A stretch of DNA of 64,000 bases from Topomyia yanbarensis (GCF_030247195.1 NC_080672.1:376192166-376256165); one strand, 5' to 3'. Shown: positions 45,335 through 55,820, numbered from the stretch's first letter. Made by a program: numbers and translations. Notes: generated by a model from the sequence alone, not told the origin.

Positions 45335-47798
45335 TTGGCTTCAATGTACTCTAGTGACTGTGGGTTTGGAATAATACCTACATACCTCCGAAAAAGCAAC
45401 AGGACTGTAATATTGTTTAGTGGCATCTTGATGCCGTGAAATACGTGGAATTCTATCGCAGATTCTAGTGACGAATTGTTCCTGTTTGGAGATTTCAATC
45501 CGCCCGGGTTCATTTAGACTCCATCTGGTCATGATTTTGCATTCCCCAACCCGACAACTTCGACCACCACTCGTGCGAATCGTCTCCTAATTGACGGAAT
45601 AGCCTTTCATTGACTGAAACAGGTTAGTCTAATTTCCAATCATCATTTTCGCAAGACAGATTATTCCGCTCTTCGACGCTCTCTAATGCGGATCAACTGG
45701 AATGAGTTGCAACATTTTGCAAATGTCGACGATGCTGTAACTCACTACAACTGTTCACTTCTGGAATGTGTTGCAGCTTCAGTCCCAAAATATCAACCTG
45801 TCAAGAAACCACCTTAGTCTAATGGAACACTACGCAGACTAAAACGCTTGCGTAGTAAAGCACTTCGTGCTTTTACTAATCGACGATGTCCTTTATTGGA
45901 GCGATTTTTTTCGCTCGCTAGTAACGATTACCGCAGTTATAACAAGTTTCTCTATAGATGTTACGTAAATCGAATACAACTGAACTTACGTCGGAACCCC
46001 AAGAGATTCTGGTCGTTTGTTAACACTAAAAGGAAGGAAACGGGTTTCCCATCTGAAATGTTTCTCGATAACGATGCAGCTTTCTATGCTGAAGATAAGT
46101 GCAGCTGTTTTGCACGGCACTTTTCGAGCGTCTTCTCTCAATATTTGGGATCGCCTGAGGTGATCGACAACGCTGTTCGAGACGACCCTTCTGACTTTTT
46201 CAGCATGGATGTTTTCGTCATCGACGATGAAATGGTTTGTTCGGCTATCCAGAAGACAAAAGCATCCTTCGATCCCGGTCTGAGTATTATGCCTGCAGCT
46301 GTATTGAAAAAATGCTCGGACATCTTGGCTACACACCTCGCGCAACTTTTCAATATGTCGCTTCAGCAGCAAACGTTTCCAGTGCACTGGAAATGTTCGA
46401 CACAAATCCCTATTTTCAAAAAAAGCGACAAGCGTAACGTTGAAAATTACCGTGGAATTACTTCGCTTGGAGTTGAATCAAAACTGATAGTCACTGGTTA
46501 ACGAAACACTATTTGCTTCCTGCCGACACTATATTAGTACCTGTCAGCATGGTTTTTATCCTGGCCGTTCGGTGGAAACCAATCTAGTGAGCTTTACGTC
46601 ATTTTGTATGGATAATATGTGCAAAAAACTTCAAGTGGATGCGATATATACAGATTTGAAATCCGCCTTTGGCAAAGTGAATCACGATATCCTGATTGCC
46701 AAACTGAAAAAAACTTGGCTGCACGACTAGGTTTTGTAAGTGGCTTCGATCATATCTCGTTCATCGTCAAGTTGCTGTTTGTATTGGCACTGCTCAGTCT
46801 GATTGCTTTTCGCACAGCTCTGGTGTTCCTCAAAGTAGTACACTCGGACCGCTGCTATTTTCGTTGTTTATTAACGACGTTGCTGGTATTTTAAATCCTG
46901 GTGGCAAACTATTTTTCGCTGACGATGTTAAACTATATTACGTAATTCGTGATCAGTCCGACTGCCTTGTATTGCAAGCCGTTCTGGATACTCTTAAAGA
47001 CTGGTGTGTGATGAATATGATGGTTTTGTGCATTCCCAAATGCAATGTCATCAGCTTTCATTGCACTTGGAACACCATCCCTTTTGATTATAATATTTCT
47101 GGAAATCAGCTACAACGTGTTGACTACATCATTCAAAGACCTTGTAGTAATACTGGATTATAAGCTAACTTACCATCGTCACTTCTCTGCTACAATCGAC
47201 AAAGCAAATCGACAACTGGGATTCATGTTTAAGATATCCAACGAATTTCGCGATCCTTTGTGTTTTAAAGCTCTTTACTGTTCATTAGTGCGTTCGATGC
47301 TAGAATTTAGCAATGTCGTTTGGAATCCATGCTGTTTGGATCAATAGGATCGAAGGCGTTCAGGTTTGTCAGGTACGCTCTGCGTTTCTTGCCATGGAGT
47401 GATCCGCAGAACCTGCCGCCGTATGAAGACCGCTGTCGTTTGTTAGGCTCGCACACCCTTGCTGAAAGGAGAATGACATCGCATGCAGTCTTTGTGGCCA
47501 AAATACTGCTGGATGAATACGATGTTCCTGACCTACTAGCACAAATGCATTTCTATGCGCCATCTCGTACTCTTCGCCAAAGAGTTATGCTTGTTTCTGA
47601 AAGGAGACCAACTGACTATGCTGCCAACGGTCCTGTCATCGCAATGGTTCGGAGATTCAACGAGTTTTCCGAACTATTTGATTTTAACCTCACCGCATCT
47701 GGATTTAGAAGACGAATTGAATCACACTAGTTTTAGGAAATTTCATTAAGACATTAAATGTTACATGAATAAAATTTTTAAAAATACAAATACAAATA
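45335..47798 (+). mobile_element. Non-LTR retrotransposon, family N, copy 2 (5'-truncated)
   Basis: It starts inside the endonuclease domain (an aligned stretch reads FGDFNPPGF then PNPTTSTTRANRLLIDGIAFH at about 45485-45610) and runs to a 3' tail of AAATAC units at 47780-47797. Protein segments align with the minus-strand copy at 35.75-38.88 kb at roughly 60-70% identity by eye, so the two are related but not recent duplicates. A 942-bp TIR element is inserted inside its tail at 47799. Confidence 0.85.
45848..47730 (+). pseudogene. Reverse transcriptase of non-LTR family N, frameshifted
   Basis: The first long frame (45848-46501, 217 codons) holds RSKALRAFTNRRCPLLERFF, FWSFVNTKRKETGFPSEMF, SFDPGLSIMPAAVLKKCSD and ENYRGITSLGVESKL. 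After frame changes come QHGFYPGRSVETNLVSFTSF (about 46547-46605), IYTDLKSAFGKVNHDILIAK (46648-46710; the usual FD is FG) and a frame with GGKLFFADDVKLYYVIRDQS (46864-47163, active-site dyad intact). The C-terminal frame (47320-47730) has LPPYEDRCRLLGSHTL and ANGPVIAMVRRFNEFSELFD. Several frameshifts and the truncation inside the endonuclease make it dead. Confidence 0.88.
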
Positions 47799-48740
47799 CC
47801 GTAAACCGGGGTGACTTTGATCACCGGGGTGACTTTGATCACTCGAAACTTTTTTCGTAGATCGCATATTAAACCAGAATAGTCTACCGAATCATTTTAA
47901 TTAGAAATGATTTTTACTCTAAACTTATAAAATACTGATTTGTTATACTTTTTGAGTATATTGTTCGGTTTTTGGGTACAAAAACTACAAAAAACCGAAA
48001 TTTGACTTTACCTTATTTGTACAAAGCTTCGTATAGTGTCTATTTTTTATAAAACAAATATATCTCAGATTTGAGCAAGAGTAATAAATTACAAGTGAGT
48101 TTTTATTTTTCTTTAGATTGGGATGCGCCAAATTTAGTTTTAAGAGTTGGTTTATTTTAAATATTTTTTTTTGTGAAACTAGTTGGCAATAATTTCAAAT
48201 TATTTTAAGCTAAAATTCGCAACAATTTTTTGTTGTTCAATATTCCAACGTGTTAAAATTGATGAAACTTTTTGTAAATTGATAAAGCACTGAAATAAAA
48301 CAATTTTAGCAGTTTTAAAGGTTTTCAGAATCATTTATTTATTTTATTGAACACAAATTACACGATTATAAATTTTGGTTACTCGAATTTTGCAGTACAT
48401 TGAAATGCTGTGTATAATACCAATTAACATCTATTTAACAATGAGTATCTATCCTGAAGTAGTTTAAACAAACATTTGAATGAATAACATTGACATCAAT
48501 AACTTAATGTGGGTGAACATGCAGGTTATCAAAGTCACCCCGGAATACGAAAACGGACTTCAACTTGATATCATTTTTGGAAAAATAGCTGCAAGCGGAC
48601 AATTTTAGGTAAAACCATCCAATCTTGTTCTCCATACAGTACATTTAAGTTTAAAAATATTAAACTTGACAAAAATGTGTTGCGTCTAAAAATATGCAAT
48701 GATTACTTCGACAAGTGATCAATGTCACCCCGGTTTACGG
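47799..48740. mobile_element. 942-bp non-autonomous element, CCGTAAACCGGGGTGAC ends, TA duplication
   Basis: The left end is ccgtaaaccggggtgacttt (47799) with a second ggggtgactttgatca block directly after it. The right end is gatcaatgtcaccccggtttacgg (ending 48740), shown here as its inverted partner, plus an internal inverted block ttatcaaagtcaccccgg near 48527. TA flanks both sides (47797-47798 overlapping the tail unit, and 48741-48742). The 3' AAATAC tail of the non-LTR element continues across the insertion. The interior is AT-rich with no coding frame. TA duplication suggests Tc1/mariner or pogo-type mobilisation. Confidence 0.8.
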
Positions 48741-49489
48741 TACAAATACAAAACGTTTTCAGCAAATTAAGGGTTTACGTTACAGCTTCGATTCACCAGT
48801 ATCTGGCATCCCGACTTGGGCAGAGTAATTTTTTTTTTGAGTTCTCAAAGACCCCCCTCTCATATTGTGACAAAAGTCAAGGTAAGCTCAGATGCCAAAT
48901 TTCACATCATTTAGACAATTCTAGACCCCCGCCCACTTCGCTTGAAATTTTTGAAATGGGTGCTACGGGAAAATATGGAGGAAAAATATATGAAATGCTA
49001 TAACTTTTGAAGTAGCACTCAACAAATTACAATTCATACCTTCTTTAAAAATAACCTTGGTATTTGAATGGAGATATTTCTGTTTCTTGAAAAATATGGG
49101 AAAGTAGGGTACTGGGTCATTTTGTCTCTAAAATCCCCTATTTTTAATACTTTTTCTGCTCCGGGATGCAAATCATACATGAGAGGCTGAGAGTAAGAGT
49201 GGGTTAAAATTTTGTTCAGAGCAAAAGTGGGTTAAAATATTCTCTTAGATCAGAAATGGTATAGTCATCACACCTCAGGCAAAAGTTGATGAAATATTAA
49301 TTCGCGCAAAAATGGTTCGAAAAATTTTCAGGGCAAGACTGGTATAGAATATTAACCCATTTTTGCGCTAAGAAAAGAATCAGAATTTTCTTATTCGGGC
49401 TTGTGGGAAATGAAATTTTATTAAATTTTTCGATGCCTTAGAAATCGTGTAATATAGGATCTGTATAGGTCAATAGGCATCGGAAATTG

Positions 49490-50310
49490 ACGATTGCCGC
49501 CATTTTGAAATCCAAGATGGCGACTTCCGGTTCCCACAAGGTAGTGAGAACCACCATCAATATGGGTGTCATTTGAAAGGGGATGGTGAGCAGACATCGA
49601 AATTTGACCTTCACCGCCATTTTGAAATCCAAGATGGCGACTTCCGGTTACCATAAAATAGTGAGAACCACCATCAATATGGGTGTCATTTGAAAGAGGA
49701 TGATCAGCAGACACCGAAAATTGACCATTTCCGCCATTTTGAATTCCAAGAGGGCGACTTCTGGTTACCACAAAATAGTGAGAACCACCATCAATATGGG
49801 TGTCATTTGAAAGGGGATGGTGAGCAGACACCGAAAATTGACCACCACCGCCATTTTGAAATCTAAGATGGCGACTTCCGGTTACCACAAAATAGTGAGA
49901 ACCACCATCAATATGGGTGTCATTTGAAAGGGAATGGTGAGCAGACATCGAAAATTGACTTTCACCGCCATTTTGAAATCCAAGATGGCGACTTCCGGTT
50001 ACCATAAAATAGTGAGAACCACCATCAATATGGGTGTCATTTGAAAGGGAATGGTGAGCAGACATCGAAAATTGACTTTCACCGCCATTTTGAAATCCAA
50101 GATGGCGACTTCCGGTTACCACAAAATAGTGAGAACCACCATCAATATGGGTGTCATTTGAAAGAGGATGATCAGCAGACACCGAAAATTGACCATTACC
50201 GCCATTTTGAATTCCAAGAAATGGCGCCATTTTGAATTCCAAGATGGCGACTTCCGGTTACCACAAAATAGTGAGAACCACCATCAGTATGGGTGTCATT
50301 TCATACACCT
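49490..50310 (-). repeat. 117-bp satellite array, type B, left arm
   Basis: Cores aagatggcgacttccggtta begin at 49514, 49631, 49748, 49865, 49982, 50099 and 50216: seven units at exactly 117 bp, followed by a 25-bp partial duplication to 50241. Each unit also holds gtgagaaccaccatcaatat, gggtgtcatttgaaag and agcagacaccgaaaattgac. Since 117 is 39 codons, one minus-strand frame stays open for 273 codons (50242-49421) as a 39-residue repeat (HPLSNDTHIDGGSHYFVVTG then SRHLGFQNGG...QFSVSA). No evidence of expression; treated as satellite, not a gene. Confidence 0.92.
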
Positions 50311-50653
50311 TTAAAATTTGAAGATCCAAGGAATATTAATAAACCCAAAAATGGATTGAAGTGAACCAAAAGCAATTTTATTGAAAATTAGCATTTTGTC
50401 GCTTTTTTCCTCATATAACCTATTTTAAAACCACTAAAATTAATATGGAATTGCATATTATATAGTATTTTTATTGATGCGAGAAATAAATCACATAATT
50501 TTAATTTCGCGCGGGTCGATCATTCTTATCCATGGGGTGGCATCCGTATGTTGATGTACAGACGTTGACAGTATCCAATATATAGTGGGCCCGGTCGCTT
50601 CTAGGCTCATACCTCCCATGCTCTTGCATTGGGTTGTTTTATCTTTATTGTCT

Positions 50654-51346
50654 TCATGCCTCATCCACGAAGTATGAAGTGTGTGGTGCTGCATCCATGA
50701 TGACTCCACCACCCTTGACGTGAGAGTGTCTTGGAATGCTCGAGTCGAATAAATGGTAGTTAAACTGAATCGGATAGCGTTTCCGAGTGAACGTAACGAT
50801 TGAGCATTTACTCGGATGTAAAACCATTCTGTTTAGGTCACACCACGTACTAAAGCTCTCCAGTTCACTCTGAAGAAACTCGGAATCGGTTTTATCCCGC
50901 ATTTGTCGAAAAATTTTCATATCATGGGCGAAAGAAAGGCGGGGTCCTTGTAATTTAATATTGATGTCATTAAAGTAGAGGAGGAAAATTAATGGACCGA
51001 GATGGCTACCTATTGAGATGCCGGATGTAGTGAAGAATGGTGCAGATGGGCAGTCCTTAATGCTGATTTGGAATTGCCTTCCATCGAGGAACCAACGCAG
51101 AAGTTGTCCATGAATACCGAGTTTGTCCAGCTTCGCTATTGCGACATCATGGTTGATTTTGTCGAAGGCCGAACCGATCCATGTGAATAGCATCGGTTCG
51201 CAATCCGTCAGTAAATCCATCGAGTACATATGTTGTAAACGAGAGCAGGTTGGTCGTTGTCGATCATTTAGGCATAAAACCGTGTTGTTGCAATGTAATG
51301 TTTGCAGTGAAAGAAAATCGGATCTAAAACGGCTACTACTGAACAC
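50654..51346 (-). pseudogene. Non-LTR reverse transcriptase scrap with FAHD instead of FADD
   Basis: A 230-codon minus frame carries palm motifs in order: IGSAFDKINHDVAIAKLDKL (motif A, catalytic D), GISIGSHLGPLIFLLYFNDI (motif B, where GVPQGSxLGP is usual), RLSFAHDMKIFRQM (motif C, usual FADD) and ESFSTWCDLNRMVLHPSKCS. The substitution of the first metal-binding aspartate by histidine, plus degenerate motif B, makes an active polymerase unlikely. It is truncated at both ends and lies between the two inverted satellite arrays. Confidence 0.85.
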
Positions 51347-51369
51347 CCCCTTTCAAACGTTACCCATGT

Positions 51370-52430
51370 TTATGATGGTTCTCACTATTTTCTGGTAACC
51401 GGAAGTGACCATATTGGATTTCAAAATAGCCTAATTGTCGATTTCCGATGTCTACTGACCACCCCTTTCAAATGACACCCATATTGATGGTGGTTCTCAC
51501 TATTTTGTGGTAACCGGAAATCGCCATCTTGGATTTCAAAATGACGTAATAATCAATTTCCGATATTTACTGACACCCGCTTTCAAATTATACCCATATT
51601 GATGATGGTTCTCTCTACTTTGTGGTTACCGGAAGTCGCCATCTTGGATTTCAAAATGGCCTAACAATCGATTTCCGATGTCTACTGACCCTTTTTAAAT
51701 GACACCCATATTAATGGTGGTTCTCACTATTTTGTGGTAATTGAAAGTCGTCATCTTGGATTTCAAAATTACGTAATAATCAATTTCAGATATCTACTGA
51801 CACCTCCTTTCAAATGACACCCATATTGATGGTGGTTCTCACTATTTTGTGATAACTGGAAGTCGCCATCTTGGATTTCAAAATGGCGGTGATGGTGAAT
51901 TTTTGGCGTTTGCTGACCATCCCCTATAAAATGACACCCATATTGATGGTGGTTCTCACTATATTATGATAACCGGAAGTCGCCATCTTGGATTTCAAAA
52001 TGGCGGTAATGATCAATTTTCGGTGTCTGCTGATCATCCTCTTTCAAATGACACCCATATTGATGGTGGTTCTCACTATTTTGTGGTAACCGGAAGTCGC
52101 CATCTTGGATTTCAAAATGGCGGCGGTGGTCAATTTTCGGTGTCTGCTCACCATCCCCTTTCAAATGACACCCATATTGATGGTGGTTCTCACTATTTTG
52201 TGGTAATCGGAAGTCGCCATCTTGGATTTCAAAATGGCGGTAATGGTCAATTTTCGATGTCTGCTGACCATCTCCTTTCAAATGACACCCATATTGATGG
52301 TGGTTCTCACTATTTTGTGGTAACCGGAAGTCGCCATCTTGGATTTCAAAATGGCGGTAATGGTCAATTTTCGGTGTCTGCTCACCACCTCCTTTCAAAT
52401 GACACCCATATTGATGATGGTTTTTCCTGA
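51370..52430 (+). repeat. 117-bp satellite array, type B, right arm
   Basis: Cores ccatcttggatttcaaaatg occur near 51524, 51639, 51751, 51866, 51983, 52100, 52217 and 52334. The last five are spaced exactly 117 bp; earlier spacings of 112-115 bp show decay toward the centre. It is inverted relative to the left arm. Both strands are open across the regular part: 154 codons on plus (51966-52430) and 144 on minus (52398-51964), with different 39-residue repeats. Confidence 0.92.
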
Positions 52431-52814
52431 TTGATGATAAATCATTTTTGAAAACATTCTTAGAATAAAAATGGAATATATATCCTCTCAGGGCAAAAGT
52501 GGTATATCTTTTTAACCCACTTTTGCGCTAAGGTTTTTTTATCCGATTTCTGCTGACTGGTACTTAAACCGGTTTTACTCTAAATAAAACGTATACCGCT
52601 TTTGCTCGCAGCGAATTTTTAACCCACTCTTGCTCTCAGCCTCTCACATATTTTGCAGTTTTTCTAATGTGAAAAAATCTAATGATAAAATTTAACATGA
52701 ATGACAAATGGTCCCATAACCCCAACTTCTTGTATTCGGAAAAAGGTCAGAAAGGTTCCGTTCGATTTCTGAGATTTTTTAACATTAGAAAAACTGCGAA
52801 ATATGTATGTAGAC

Positions 52815-53327
52815 GGCGCCGGTGGTAAGCGTGACCGCCATTCATTCCAATTTGCCTGGGTTCCAATTCCATCCGAGGTCGTTGAGATTTTTCTGAGGTG
52901 AAAAAAACTGTGGTCACGTCTTCCTTCGGAAAGGAAGTAAAGCCGTTGGTCCCCGGTCTATGAGTTTGGTGGATTGATATCTAGTCCAGATAGTGAAGTC
53001 ACCTCTCTGGCGTCGGTAAAGAAGAAGTGATCCAACTTCTATACTTCTTACTAACAAAAATATCCTCCTCTAGTGATACTTGTGGAGTGCGCAGTAGTAA
53101 AAAGCAAGTATCGGACTAACCATTCCTTTCCTTTCCTTCCGCGATCTACGTTCGGGCCTGGCCGGCGCCGGTATTGATCAATACTTTAGGATTACCAGGA
53201 GTTGCACATTGAAAGATGTTTCGCTACTCCCAAGCATAATTATCTACTTATTCTCTGTACAACATCAGCTAGTCCAGATCGATAACGGAGTAGCAGCCCA
53301 GGGGTGGTCGCACACGCTCTCAAGCTC
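52815..53327 (+). mobile_element. SINE-like insertion flanked by a 28-bp direct repeat
   Basis: The 5' part has tRNA-like promoter boxes: ggtggtaagcgtgacc (box A-like, about 52821) and gggttccaattcc (box B-like, about 52859). The body has gaaaggaagtaaagccgttg and ends near gtggtcgcacacgctct. Direct repeats of about 28 bp flank it (52787-52814 and 53328-53355, differing at one base), containing agaaaaact and gaaatatgtatgta. This is longer than a usual SINE target duplication. The family is not named. Confidence 0.6.
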
Positions 53328-53614
53328 ATTAGAAAAACTTCGAAATATGTATGTATTGCATCACGGAGCAGAATTTTTTTTAAAGCGGATTTTGGGAACA
53401 AAATGACCCAGTGCTACTTCAAAAGTTAAAACATTGGATACATTTTTCCTCCATATTTTTTCATAGCACCGATTCTATTTTAGGGTTTAGAATTGTACAA
53501 ATGATGTTAAATTTGGCATCTGAGCTTACTTTAACATTTGTCACAATATGAGAGGGGGGGGGGCTTTGGGAATTCAAAAATGAGTGATTTTTTACAATGT
53601 ACTAAGGTCACATG

Positions 53615-54985
53615 TAGGGTTACTAGTACCAACCCTTTATGGCGAGTACCGGTTTTACGTTACTGAAGCTCTCAGTACCGGTAGTACCGGTAAAATACCG
53701 GTCCTGGAACATTTTTGTCAAAAAAAAAAATGAATAGCACAAAAATGTTAAAAAATACACTTTATTGGTAAGGGGATATACACAAATGACGCAGCTTTTT
53801 CAGGGATATTTGAACTAACCACCCTTCCCCATCGTAGCATTTCGACACAAATTTCGAATGTCCTCATTGAAAAAAAAAAATCCAAGCCCTCTCCACCTAG
53901 CGACAGAAAAAAAATCTACCGTTTTGTATGATTCTCATAAATACATTTCTATGAATTGTTGAATACAGCTTTCATCAACATTTACATTCGGATCGTAAAG
54001 TTGTGTAAAAACCGTTCTTTTGAGGGCAAAACATTCTGTTAAAAATTTGGTGGTTTTTTTTTATTTGTGGCATTTGAAATTTGTTTACAGTCCACTACCA
54101 CACAGTTGCAGCAATTTTTGCTACTAATTATTTTGATGCGTTCATGCCATAATTTATAACACAAGAAAATTTAATTCTGCTACCAAACCAGCTAAGAAGG
54201 TAAATTTTAGTCTATCTATACTAGGGTCTATTTCTGGCGACGGAAACGTGCTTTGTTGCTTATCCACTGCACAAATAGTGCACTAGTGAAACTTGCCTCT
54301 ACTGCGAGAATTACGACTGATTTTAAACAAACTCGAATTAGACCAAATGTGCGGTGGGTGGTATTGTCCCAAAAGATGGTAAACGTGTCAGAAGTTTCCG
54401 GCGCTGGAAACATTGTGAAAATGATTCCTGATGTGTATGTGCATGATGATGAAGCCGAGGTCAATTCGCACCGCGCACTAACTTGAAGTTCCTTAAAATT
54501 ATCAGAGTGAAATAAGGAGAAGTGGAGTCCATTATTTGGAGAAAATTTTCCCATGTATTTCCAACAGTTCATATTGTGAGAATCCAGATGACGAAACATA
54601 TTCCGTCTTGCCTAACTTTGGATGTAAATATTAAATATAATCAAACAACCCTGATCTCAAACTCAGGCCAGATCCCTATGTGCCCTATTCGGATCAAGAT
54701 TAGGTATTAAGTTGGCGTTCGTTCTTTTTTTATTAATTAACTCCAAAATGAGTACAATAGTTATTAATTGTTGGTATACATCGAGTAATGGTAACCAACC
54801 CAAAATCAATTTAACCGTGCTAGTTTTAAATACACAAATTTAATGAAGGGTCATTGAAAATGGATACAATATCCATCGTCATCAAAAGCTTTGTATGGTA
54901 CCGAAATCATTATTCAGTACCGGTATTTCGGTATCAACAATGGGTCGGCATTCCCGGGATTTTTGGTACCGGTACCATAACCCTA
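53615..54985. mobile_element. hAT element H, copy 1 (1371 bp, non-autonomous)
   Basis: The ends are tagggttactagtacc and ggtaccataaccctа-type (aaccct then a at 54985), with many subterminal taccggta/ggtaccg motifs at both ends. The flanks gtcacatg (53607-53614) and gtcacata (54986-54993) are an 8-bp duplication with one mismatch. The interior has frames of 77 (54253-54486, plus) and 123 (54228-54599, minus) codons without recognisable hAT transposase or zinc-finger features. Copy 2 lies inverted at 56766-57820. Confidence 0.85.
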
Positions 54986-54993
54986 GTCACATA

Positions 54994-55222
54994 GATACCA
55001 AATCCATTTCTCATTTTTTCTGTGAAACGAATTTGCTATAAGATTGCGTCGCCTAAATACTCACGATTGCCGCCATAAGTTCAAGTATCCTTAAGTTAAA
55101 TGTTGAAGCTGTTACTTACCTGAAAAGATAGAAAAATAAACAATTAACATAATTGAATGCGAATACTAGAAAACAGCAGACATTAAAATGTATACAGTCT
55201 GCGTTAGCATTTTTTAGATAAA
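54994..55222. other. No gene recognised
   Basis: Short spacer between the hAT element and the second copy of interspersed repeat T; nothing identified. Confidence 0.35.
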
Positions 55223-55247
55223 AACCTGTTTTAATCCATCTAACGTA

Positions 55248-55820
55248 TGCGGAATAAAATTTGAACAAACTTCAAATGGCAATTTTTTGTAGAAAACCCT
55301 TTATCAAATGTTCTCTCTATATGAAAACATTTATCAGCTTATTAACTTAATGTAGAAAAAAATTTGAGCATATTCGAGGAGCTTTACGACAGTTTGCAGG
55401 AACTTTTGGCAAAGGAATCGAAAAAATTGATGTTGGCAATATTCTTAATTTTTTTCTTAATTTTTATTATTATGTTTGTTAGCTTTAGGTCGAAAATTAT
55501 TGGCATATACTCACTGCTTCAAATTATCCCAGAAATCCTCATTTGGACGCAGTTGTGGTACATTTGGAGGGTTATCAGCCTTTTGTACCAAAGGTATACC
55601 ATAATCCTCCAATGGGTCAAAACTTTTTTTTTGGCATAATAGCTATGTGCCAGATTGGGCGTTCGCTGCCATTTTGTTCACATAATATCTCCTAGCGGGT
55701 CGTAATTAACCCTGGATGTTTAAAATAAGTGAGCCTAGTGTATGACATTTAATATGGTGCCTTACGCAGGGTTGCATTTTTATTTTAATGCTGGAAGCGT
55801 TGTCCAAATTTCATTCCGCA
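55248..55820 (-). mobile_element. Mariner-type deletion derivative, 573 bp, TA duplication
   Basis: The ends tgcggaataaaatttg and caaatttcattccgca are an inverted pair with one mismatch, and TA lies at 55246-55247 and 55821-55822. Joining the flanks restores repeat T (ctaacg next to gtta/gag-like sequence). Inside, the minus strand retains only the C-terminal end of a transposase, so this is an internally deleted copy. Confidence 0.8.
55340..55700 (-). pseudogene. IS630/Tc1/mariner transposase fossil 3 (C-terminal part)
   Basis: Minus-strand reading from about 55690 gives a remnant of the second-acid region (QSGT, stop, LLCQKK where PDLASxHYAKK is usual), then LEDYGIPLVQKAD, NPPNVPQLRPNEDFW (third-acid motif) and DNLKQ, stop, VYANNFRPKANK. 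The remainder decays. The overlapping plus-strand frame 55364-55639, rich in hydrophobic residues, is only its antisense shadow. Confidence 0.8.

Larger units (their letters stand above)
49180..52646. mobile_element. Inner foldback-like element B with satellite arms
   Basis: The ends tgagaggctgagagtaagag (49180) and tgctctcagcctctca (52646) are inverted, and inside them gagtgggttaaaatttt / aaaatttttaacccactc and gcaaaagtgggttaaa / ttaacccacttttgc pair. Next inside come two 117-bp satellite arrays in opposite orientation (49490-50310 and 51370-52430). The centre (50310-51370) holds a reverse transcriptase scrap. The right-end sequence recurs at 58.01-58.17 kb. This is the same plan as element A at 1.6-3.7 kb: outer inverted ends, satellite arms, unique middle. 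Confidence 0.75.
48826..53592. mobile_element. Outer foldback structure B
   Basis: The left arm (48826-49180) and right arm (53336-53592) are inverted partners. Matching blocks include ctctcatattgtgacaaa / tttgtcacaatatgagag, agctcagatgccaaattt / aaatttggcatctgagct, atatggaggaaaaat / atttttcctccatat, acttttgaagtagcact / agtgctacttcaaaagt, and gctccgggatgcaa / ttgcatcacggagc. Between them lie a second inverted structure (49180-52646), another short inverted pair (52647-52668 against 52785-52806) and a SINE-like insertion. The nesting suggests repeated insertion of foldback-type elements into one another. Confidence 0.7.

Noticed and set aside
49421..50242. 273-codon open frame as a protein gene
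   Set aside because: It is a direct translation of seven 117-bp satellite units with no start context, and the opposite strand and the other array are equally open. Kept as satellite, with the coding question raised as a finding.
49490..52430. CRISPR array
   Set aside because: Units are 117 bp and nearly identical throughout, with no alternating repeat and unique spacer pattern, and the DNA is an insect's.
54228..54599. 123-codon frame in hAT copy 1 as a transposase fragment
   Set aside because: None of the hAT hallmarks (zinc finger, RW or C-terminal dimerisation motifs) could be recognised on either strand.
55364..55639. 91-codon hydrophobic plus-strand frame as a membrane protein
   Set aside because: It is antisense to a clear mariner-type transposase C-terminus on the minus strand.
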